Positions 12,601 through 64,000 of a DNA stretch of 64,000 nucleotides are shown here, one piece after another. This DNA is from Pyrocephalus nanus (lineage: Eukaryota; Chordata; Aves; Passeriformes; Tyrannidae): NCBI GenBank assembly GCA_038380795.1, contig CM076259.1:102039739-102103738 (forward strand), read 5' to 3'. How positions within the stretch are numbered: position 1 is the stretch's first letter; the number at the start of each line of letters is the position of its first letter. The notes under the pieces are model-generated. The model was given only the letters and a program-made list of their open reading frames with translations, was not told the origin of the DNA and ran no database searches. The translations under genes were made by a program, and so were the position numbers.

Positions 12601-13753
12601 CTCTCAAGGGCGTTTAGATAATGTAGCTGAGGAGATGCGACAAATCCTGCCCAGAGCACTCAATCCTCTTTGAAATGAGCTTTTAAACATGCTACAGAGC
12701 CAATTCTCTATACCATCTTCCCTAGATTATTTACATTTCCACAAATAATTACTGAAGGTAGGAGGTGTGAAGGGCTTCTTTCCCCCTTGCTCTGCCGATT
12801 TGAAAGTGATGGGGTTTATCTGATTATTCCTCAGGGCAAGACACAAAGTGTTATTCCAGGAAACTTAAGCATAAGGATTTTTTTTTTAACATTTGACAAG
12901 TTGAAATAGGAAAATGGAATTGTACTGTACATATTCTGTTGGTCAACCTAACTCAAACCAAGGTCTGAATGTCTTCCTGTATGCAGTTTCAACACCAGGC
13001 TCAGCCAGCTTTGGTGGAAACACTGTGCAGATACAGAAAGGATCTGGAGATCATCTTTAACATCATTGACAAAGATAACTCGGGTAAGTCTAGGTAACTT
13101 CACTGTACCGGCTCTAGGAAGCCTATACTAGTTATTTTTTCCCCACTGTGTTTCCTCCTTAAGGCTTCTAAAAACAGAGAAAGGAGAGGTGATGTAATTT
13201 TTCCAGTTTAGTGAAGACTAATTTAAACAGTCAGGCTGCAACCATATAAGGGACAGTGCACAGAGCCTAACTTCACAAAAAATTCTCACATACCCCATCT
13301 TCAGTACTGGCTTCACTTTTGGGGCTCTTTCTCCCTTCTACTCTCACTCTCAGTATTTACTGCTTTCTCAATTCTTCTGGCAAAAGCATCTGACCATTAT
13401 CTCAAGTAAAAATGTACTTTAGTCATGAAAGCACAAAACACACCAAAGCCAGGGTAGGCAGGTAACTTTCTTGCAGGGAAGGAGTGTACATGTATGTGTA
13501 TTTGCAGGAATGGGAAGCATTTTCGTACCAGAAAAAGCAACCTGCTGTGTCTCTTTTAGGTCTGATTTCTGTTGAGGAGTTCAGCCAGACATGGAAACTC
13601 TTCACCTCTCACCTGGGCATTGATGCACAGCACGACTCCTTTGACAAATTAGTCTTGAGTATAGATAACAACAAAGATGGCCAAATTGACTTCAATGAAT
13701 TTTTAGAGGCCTTTCACATTGTTCACAGAGTTGAGGAAAAGGCAAACTCATGA
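3528..13753 (+). CDS. PPEF-family serine/threonine protein phosphatase with EF-hands (5' end outside window)
   Basis: This is a metal-dependent PPP-family phosphatase fused to a C-terminal Ca2+-binding EF-hand region. Ten exons (3528-3694, 5318-5354, 5801-5950, 8040-8240, 9527-9712, 10352-10494, 11104-11210, 12193-12356, 12987-13083, 13560-13753) join in frame to 481 codons plus TGA. All have GT-AG borders. Visible catalytic motifs, in order, are GDYVDRG, GNHE, LHGGIS, the Arg of [14 protein letters not shown] and [10 protein letters not shown], so the metal and phosphate ligands encoded here are intact. Two canonical EF loops follow, DKDNSGLISVEE and [12 protein letters not shown]. The IQ motif and the GDxHG exon must lie before base 1; I searched 1-3527 and did not see them. 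Family membership is certain, but the paralogue is not. Some blocks read like PPEF2 ([25 protein letters not shown]) and others like PPEF1 ([19 protein letters not shown], the FHIVHR tail), so I give no symbol. Human PPEFs are mainly retinal or sensory; expression here is unknown. Confidence 0.93.
4835..4978 (+). mobile_element. CR1 LINE 3'-end fragment
   Basis: The sequence reads gttcaaggccaggttgg, then cctgcccatggcag, ggttggaaacagatgatct, and ends in the octamer-like tail tgattctatgatgatatg. This is the standard avian CR1 3' terminus. It is a 5'-truncated copy, sense on +, in a PPEF intron. Confidence 0.9.
5318..5354 (+). CDS. PPEF-like exon b (37-nt microexon)
   Basis: This short exon encodes (R)[12 protein letters not shown]. 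It completes the split Arg codon of the previous exon and ends on a codon boundary. The borders are ttttcag and AAG|gtaaga. It matches the PPEF segment YGFTKE...YK directly after GNHED...LR. Confidence 0.9.
5801..5950 (+). CDS. PPEF-like exon c: HGG metal-binding segment
   Basis: This exon has 50 codons, phase 0 at both ends, with borders ttttacag and AAG|gtaaga. It encodes the helix [13 protein letters not shown] followed by [10 protein letters not shown]; the His of HGG is a metal ligand in PPP enzymes. DVF.WLPLAT.ID and KVLILHGG resemble PPEF2 more than PPEF1. Confidence 0.93.
7364..7412. repeat. T-rich low-complexity tract
   Basis: This is an almost pure T tract, interrupted by single A and G bases, in a PPEF intron. 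It could be the decayed tail of a retroposed element, but no element body is recognisable. Confidence 0.7.
8040..8240 (+). CDS. PPEF-like exon d: variable inter-lobe linker
   Basis: This exon has 67 codons, phase 0, with acceptor ttcttaag and donor CAG|gtaggt. It starts LKSLLRLP, where human PPEF1 has MKSVLIPP. A low-complexity, Ser-rich linker ([14 protein letters not shown]) follows, and it ends in the conserved TEEEWKQ. The linker is the fast-evolving insertion that sets PPEFs apart from PP1 and PP2A. It is far shorter than the linker in human PPEF2. Confidence 0.88.
9527..9712 (+). CDS. PPEF-like exon e: [13 protein letters not shown] and RSHE motifs
   Basis: This exon has 62 codons, phase 0, with acceptor atttgtag and donor AAG|gtaaga. 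It encodes [15 protein letters not shown], the phosphate-binding Arg in [13 protein letters not shown], and the metal-ligand His in IRSHE. Two usually conserved spots differ: RGGG is RGAG, and HECKPEGYE is HEFKREGYD. Confidence 0.93.
10352..10494 (+). CDS. PPEF-like exon f: end of the phosphatase fold
   Basis: The acceptor is tatgatcag and the donor is AG|gtaaag. The exon starts [20 protein letters not shown], which includes the conserved active-site Tyr, and ends in the post-catalytic segment [23 protein letters not shown] is the PPEF1-type form; PPEF2 has EVGSNRGAY. Confidence 0.94.
11104..11210 (+). CDS. PPEF-like exon g: catalytic-to-EF-hand connector
   Basis: The acceptor is cccttctag and the donor is ACAG|gtacca. 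It completes the split Arg codon, then encodes [16 protein letters not shown] and [17 protein letters not shown]. The last part begins a degenerate EF-like unit that lacks several acidic Ca2+ ligands. Confidence 0.9.
11978..12062 (-). mobile_element. CR1 LINE fragment (antisense)
   Basis: The + strand reads gttgaggttgggaggcacct, then tctagtccaaccccactgctc. This is the reverse complement of the CR1 3' region, and the octamer tail is worn away. It lies in the intron just before PPEF exon h. Confidence 0.75.
12193..12356 (+). CDS. PPEF-like exon h: degenerate EF-hand region
   Basis: The acceptor is ttctggcag and the donor is GAG|gtaagg; 54 codons follow a split Gly. It encodes [19 protein letters not shown] and WRMLRPQL. 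This block is strikingly close to human PPEF2 and less like PPEF1. A CR1 fragment ends about 130 bp upstream in the preceding intron. Confidence 0.9.
12987..13083 (+). CDS. PPEF-like exon i: first half of a canonical EF-hand
   Basis: The acceptor is tgtatgcag and the donor is TCGG|gtaagt. It encodes [20 protein letters not shown] and the loop start DKDNS. The EF loop is split by the intron after the first base of its Gly codon, and it resumes in the last exon. Confidence 0.92.
13560..13753 (+). CDS. PPEF-like last exon: EF-hands and stop
   Basis: The acceptor is tctcttttag. It completes the loop as GLISVEE, then encodes a second canonical loop [12 protein letters not shown] (13664-13699). 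The protein ends [17 protein letters not shown] with TGA at 13751-13753. The short tail after HIVHR resembles PPEF1, not the long tail of PPEF2. Confidence 0.95.
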
Positions 13754-14495
13754 AAAGGCAGAACTTGTGAGCTGTCTTGGAAGCTCACCCTCCTGTCCTT
13801 AGTCATAAAAGGGCTGCTCGATACGATATGATATGCACTGAGGTCACCGTGTAAGCCTTTATGTAGTCCCTGCTGGATGACGTGTACCTGCTACTAATGA
13901 GACAGAGGAGATGAAAACCCACTGCTTACAGCATTACTGTGTCACTGCCACACACTGCCAGTACCTTAGAATTTACCCTCCCTCATGTCCCCCATTAATC
14001 TGATCTGGGAACACTGCCAAGGTCACACCTTCAATAGTGTAGGAAGAGACTTGGGTTTATTTCTCTCAGTGGTCCTTGGCGACAGCTGAGGGCATTGGTG
14101 ACCACGTGGAACAGATCAGACCCTCCTTGGTTATGAAACAGGCACAAGAGACACGGTCTATGGAGTGTCCAGTGCAGGAAAGGAAAACAACCATCTGGTT
14201 CTAATAGGTGGTTCTGCATTTAAATTTGTTCTTTGCATGATGGACTGGAACTAAATTATTCCAGGTCACTGTCTATCTTACCAGAAGTTTACAGACACAA
14301 CTTACAGGATCTTGGTTGAAAGGTGTTTACACTTGTGCTAGGTTTCCTCTTAACACTGGTAACTTTTTGCCACATTTGTTGAAACTTGGAGATAAGAAAC
14401 AGTCATAACTCGTCACTGTAATGAAGGCTAAATTCATAGCATGTTAATGTAACATACAAAAGATCACAGAATAAAGCTTTAGCTTTCTGAGTAAT
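13754..14495 (+). other. PPEF-like 3' UTR
   Basis: This is noncoding sequence from the TGA to shortly past the AATAAA at 14470. I see no conserved domain or repeat inside it. The exact cleavage site is inferred. Confidence 0.6.
14470..14475 (+). terminator. PPEF-like polyadenylation signal AATAAA
   Basis: This is a perfect AATAAA about 720 bases after the stop codon. It is followed within about 50 bases by a T/GT-rich stretch (gatgtctttttgcctgt), the usual arrangement of a poly(A) site. Confidence 0.65.
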
Positions 14496-17400
14496 GTCTA
14501 ACTGGCTAAGTGGGATGTCTTTTTGCCTGTATTTGGGTACCCTGTCCCTATCAGATTAAAACACACTTTTCCCGAAGATGAACTGGGTTTCTTAAAAACA
14601 AAGAAATTAGTATAAACACAAAGTAAACATATTTTGGTATTATGAAACTAAATATTCTTGCATATAATTAAACATAAGTTCTTTACCAAGAAAAGGGAAC
14701 TGAGAAATTCTGAATTAGTTTTTCAAATGCAGCAAGATGGAAAACTCCATTGCCCCCACCTGCCTGTCTCCTCTCCCCCATTGCAAGCCAATATTCCCAT
14801 TCCTGCCAGTTCCACCCTGTGAGCTCCTGGGGGAGAGTCAAGAGATCTGGACCTAATTCTTTTGTCTATTACACTCCAAAAGCAACACCAGGTCAGGAGC
14901 TTTTTGGTACAAGTATCACCTCATTCAGCCTTAGTAAATACGGTGCACATAATGCGCTATTTGGGTAGGAAAAGGTTTCAGTCTAGTCCCTCTTTAAATT
15001 GCATTAGTTAAAGATGAGCTAAGTAAATCAGTTTGGTTTTATTTAATAACAGTGTTGAAAGTACAAGAAAAAGCATCCTTCACGGTTTATCATCACAGAA
15101 TGTAACAGCAGCCCAAGCTTAAGGCACTGCTCGCTCTCTTAAATATTACTTTTTACAATTAAATCCAGAATACTTTTCCAGAAGTATTTTGTAACTTGAC
15201 AGATGAATGAATAAACATGCACACACTTATTTCTATTGCCTTGGGGGAGGGGGGAAGAAAAACCTTTAATAGTGCCAACAAAATTTACAGTAAAATGTTA
15301 ATGGCATTGGTAATGCTTAACATCTATTTTTAGCATGCAGTTATGCTGATTTGTGATGTTCAGTCCCACCTTATTCCAGTGGAGTGACAGAAAAAGCTCC
15401 ACTTAAGATGGACAAACACCACGGTGTGTTGTGGGATCTTGCTTCCCACAGTTGGCTTCCATGCTGTAGGTGCAAAGTAACAAGGTGGAATGGGACAGTG
15501 CAGCTCTGGAGTCCTCCTTTGCTCTGAAACACGGCTGACAGCCTCAGTTTAGATGTCCCCCACTAATGACACATTCCTGAAGATGACATAAAGTTGAAGG
15601 GGACTCGCCTTGATGGATCACTTCACGAGAGAGAATGCCAAGGTACAGTCACAGTGCAGTGCTGCACTCGGCAGGCAGTAAGAGGCTTTTGGGGATGCAG
15701 CACTGAAGTATGAGAGGAGCTGAATCACTGACCCAAAAAAGAAAGTCCCTGTCCTGTCAGCTGCTGGCAGCCCACAAGAGCCCCCTTACCCCTGACAGAA
15801 GAAGGGGGGTGGCAGGGGAGTAACTGTGAAACATCTAACACCAGGAATAAATGCCACTTGAGGCTGAAACTGGGAGTGGGAAAAAGCCCTGCTGCTTGAA
15901 CTTAAAACCATTTGAGCTGAAGCTCTTCTATAGCCCCACCCCCAATCCCTTTTAGTCACAATTCTATTCAGTGGCTACTTAATATTGCAGATGTGACTGG
16001 TCCTTTGAGCAGGCATTGAATCAGTCTGCAGATGGGTGCCCAAACCCTGCAGCTACAGACGCCACCACTGGTGGCATCTCTCTCCTGCTTTATGGGCTAC
16101 TCTGCTCCTAACTGTGGACCACACCAGAAAGTGCCCAAGGCTGCACCTGGACTGGCCCAGGCTCTGGCTTCACTCAAGCCCCTCGCTGCTGCTGGAGGGG
16201 TGACACAGTCCTGCAGTGCCCTGTGCCCGCAGGGGGCAGTCCAGGTGTTTCACCACTCACCACAGAAAGTGGCCACACCTTTATAGGGCAGCTAGGGACT
16301 GTGCAGTTCACCTGCACCTTCCAGGAAGATGCAGGGCTCTTTGCCTAAGGAAGGAAACTACAATTAGCAGAAGAGAAGCCAGACAAACTTTGTACTCCAC
16401 CCATTAACTTTTCACATTTACTGGTGGGACCAGCAGCCGAGGGAGATCAAAGGTGTTTTTGATCTGTCTAGTTTGACAAACCCGTGCCCTTCACTTGGCA
16501 GCAGGGAGAAGGAAACAGCCATGATCAGGGAGCATGGCCTGGAGGAGCTGGCTTCGAGCCAGCATGCAATGTGAGCTCCAAGCTGGACACCCATCATTGT
16601 TCTGGCCAGTGGCCCCACCCAGCCCCATTCCTCTCTCCAGGTACATCTGGCTGCCTCCGGCACTGCGTAGGTGCTTCTGACCCCACAGCTGCAAACTGCT
16701 TAGGGCAGCAGTGCCTGTCAGGCTGAGACAAGCAGCTCTCAGGCAGCCTATTTTAATTCACTAATGCCCTTGTTTCTGAAGCACAGGATGTGTCTGTTCA
16801 CCTTTGCCTTCTTTCCATAAATGTGTTTCCAGGGGCTGGAAGCTGGCAGTGTCATCCTCTGCTGGCTCCCCAGGGAAGCCGCACGGCCAAGTTGAGCCTC
16901 TGCCAACTAGCTCAGCCCCACACAAACTGCAAAGTCGTCATGTGTTTTATCTGTGAGCACACCCTCGCCACTGCCAGTGCCAGCTCTGCTTTGCAGCAGC
17001 CTAACACACACCAGGGATCCTCAGCACAGCAGGGGGTCTGTGTAAAACCTTATTTGCTTAATTAGGTTTGCACTACAATGCAGCTCTCCAAGTGGAATGG
17101 TTCTTCAATCTGAGCAGCAAGCTGAAACTGTGCCTGACCTGAAAAAACCACGTTTCCCTTCCCCTGGCTGTGTGTTTCAGTCTCACCTTTCACCATCAGC
17201 TACCTAAATTCTTCAAATTATCACATAAATACTTTCCAAGTGCCTGCATTTCATGTGGTAACTCATTATGATCATCATAAATATACCATAATCTGGGTCA
17301 TACTGTGAATTTCATATTAAAGACACCAATGACACTGCCATTAAAAAGAGAAGTGTTACGGGGTGTCAGGGTATGTTAGACCATACGTTTCATTGTTTTA

Positions 17401-19645
17401 GACTTCAATGCAGCTTAATGTAAAACCAGCTACATCACCCTTGTTTCTGAAAACAAGATCACACTGTATGTTAAAAAAATAAAGAGTCTGAATGAAAATC
17501 ATCTTGCATCTCTCACAATCTAAGATTCAAAAACAAAACCAAAAATAACAGTAAATTTTCATATGATCCTGGGTAGAACAAGAAACCATCACACCAGCTC
17601 TTGTGTGCTCATGCTCTGCACGGTCACATCTACTTAAACTAGACAAAGGATTTTTCCTTTATTTACTGGGAAACAAGCCAAGTGAGCTCTCACAATACAT
17701 ATGAAAAGGAAACAAAACCAAACCAAACCATGATGAAGGCAAACCCGTACAAAACAGTCACCATGCCAATAAAATGACTTCCACATCCAAGTGCTAATTG
17801 TACCTGAACTGTCACTTTATGCTGGTCCTTCCACAGGCCCGTAGTTCTCATGGTGGTTAACACAAAGCATCTCTGGGAGCATCCAGTCCAAAGGCTCCTG
17901 GGCCTCTGGACTGCCAAACTCCTCTGGTCTCTGCAAAAACATTAAATCACTTCCTAAGGGCTCCCACGCCTTCACTGTCTTGAGGCAGTGCCCAGGCACT
18001 GCTACAGCAGCAGTGACTGTGTAGAGGGACAGCAGGCAGGGTGGCATGGCTGGCAACTGGCACGTGAGACAGGGTGTTGTCATTTTGTCAAGATATTTCA
18101 GATACCTGTATAAAACTGGAAACAAAAACCTCACTCTCAAAGGCACCACCTACTGTTGTTACGAAAAAAAAGTTTTCAAATCCTGTACAAATGGCATAGT
18201 TACATTTTGAAGCACTGGAGGGGAGGCTCACAGAAACATACTTAATCAGGCTTATTAATTCAGATAATATTTACTTTTTAGAGGCCTGTCTGCTCTTTTC
18301 CCCTCTACCTGGCAAGACAGAATTGCTCTGATCCTTCCTGCTCACATGGTGGCAGTGCTGGCACACCTCCACACTGCTGGGGGAGCCAGAGAGGCTAAAG
18401 CTACTGCCCTGCTCCCAAGCTGTCAGCCAGATGCTGGCACATGGCTACTGGCAAACCAGCAGTGCCACCACAAGCAAAATGCAGCCTGGGGTCCTCCAGC
18501 AGGGTTCTCCTCTCCAGCCTCCAGTTTCAGTGGTCACAGGACCACTGCCCTGCAGGACACACCTGTTCTCTCTGGAGCAACTCAGAGTTTCCAGAGGACA
18601 GATTCTAGGTGCCAGCACCAACCTGGGAACTGTCTGAAGGGAGACCTCCAGACAGCCCAAATTCTTACTACATGTGACCACTGCAGCTTCAAACTAAAAA
18701 GAAAAATAAGAGGGAAAAAAAAGAAAAAAAAGAAAGGAAAAAAAAAAGAGAAACATCAAAGCCTTCCATAAACTCACGCTGTGCTGGAAGGGCCACAATT
18801 ACGCCACTCTTAACTCTGAGGCTGTTTGCAAGGGAAACAATCAGGAGACTTGGAAAGGGTGCTTGAGTGGAAGTGGTTTATCTTGCTCCATTCAGAGGAA
18901 AGGATTACAGGCATAAAAGTGTCTGTCACCTTGGGGAAGCTGGAGTCTTCAGATTTTGCCTCCAAAGCCTAAGGGATACAGGGAAGGAAGCTGTTTTGTT
19001 CAGATTAAAGACAGATACAGCTTCCTGACAGAGGCTATCCTCTCAAATTAGTGGATATTGCAAGATGTTTGTCTCTACTGGCATTAGCCCAGCATTGACT
19101 AGGTGCAAGTGAGAAGAGAATCGGGATAAATGTGAATGAGAAATATCACTGGGTTATTTCAAGTTATTCCTATGCCTCTAATTTACATTTCCCTGGATGT
19201 TTCACACTGTGCATTAGTGATTCACAATGATGTACATTTACACACAGCAGGAGAAAAATTAATGAATTCTATCACTTCCCTTATTTGGGAGACTCTATGC
19301 CTGAGATACAGCTCCCTTGTTTTATTATGCCTTTTGATCTCTACAGAATAATCTGTTCTCCCCTTGGCAGAACTGTATAATTCTTTCTAATTTACTATGA
19401 ATTACATTTATGCACTTCGGGCAGAATAAGCCTCATTATTTGTTATTTCTTTCACACTCTCCTAAAACCAGGCCAAATTCCAGCTCCCTGTCCTGCGGAG
19501 GTAGGGCATGCACAGAGCATGGCCACCAGTGTCCAACGCTGAGGTAGTGCACGGCACACACACAGGCAGCAAGTAACCATGAGTTTCACGACAAGGAACT
19601 GGGGAGAAAGAGCTTCTGAGCCTTCCCTCCTGCACAAGGCATCAC
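14496..19645. other. Space between convergent genes, probably including the PHKA1 3' UTR
   Basis: About 5.1 kb lies between the PPEF poly(A) site and the PHKA1 stop codon. No open frame here resembles a known protein. The - strand carries AATAAA at 19326-19321, 17663-17658 and 15043-15038 as possible PHKA1 ends. A purine-rich A/G tract lies at about 18705-18750. Confidence 0.5.
17658..17663 (-). terminator. PHKA1: Candidate PHKA1 polyadenylation signal
   Basis: TTTATT on + is AATAAA on the PHKA1 strand, about 2 kb after the stop. On the - strand it is followed by a GT-rich stretch (gtagatgtgaccgtg, then gagctggtgtgatgg). The alternatives at 19321 and 15038 cannot be excluded. Confidence 0.35.

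Positions 19646-64000
<44,355 letters not shown>

Noticed and set aside
18346..18771. 141-codon + strand frame ending in a Lys-rich tail
   Set aside because: The Lys run is a translated A/G-rich repeat, and the rest has no similarity to known proteins.

Overview
The window is vertebrate nuclear DNA, most likely from a passerine bird. The evidence is GT-AG split genes, CR1 LINE tails, and a roughly 590-bp solo LTR of a type I associate with songbird endogenous retroviruses. There are two protein-coding genes arranged tail to tail. There is no bacterial-style operon, CRISPR array or RNA gene that I can support.

Region 1 (1-14490, + strand) holds the 3' part of a PPEF-family gene, a serine/threonine protein phosphatase with EF-hands. 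Ten coding exons (3528-13753) join in a continuous frame to 481 residues plus a stop. They cover most of the phosphatase domain, a variable linker and the Ca2+-binding EF-hand tail. The exons for the N-terminus and the first metal motif (GDxHG) lie upstream of the window. A clear AATAAA at 14470 marks the transcript end.

Region 2 (about 14490-19645) is the space between the two convergent genes. It probably contains the PHKA1 3' UTR.

Region 3 (19646-60877, - strand) is a complete gene for the phosphorylase b kinase regulatory alpha subunit, muscle type (PHKA1). I resolved 32 coding exons with consistent phases, giving 1221 residues that start MRSRSNSG and end in the farnesylation box CAMQ. 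Its introns hold a solo LTR, CR1 fragments and simple repeats. The first exon lies in a CpG-rich promoter (about 60540-61135). Region 4 (61136-64000) has no gene that I can recognise.

Both products belong to Ca2+-linked phosphorylation control, but I see no evidence that they are co-regulated. The most interesting point is the neighbourhood. In mammals PPEF1 lies tail to tail with PHKA2 on Xp22. Here a PPEF gene lies tail to tail with PHKA1, and its residues mix PPEF1-like and PPEF2-like features. This suggests a third PPEF paralogue, a partner from the ancient PPEF-PHKA block duplication, that mammals appear to lack at PHKA1.
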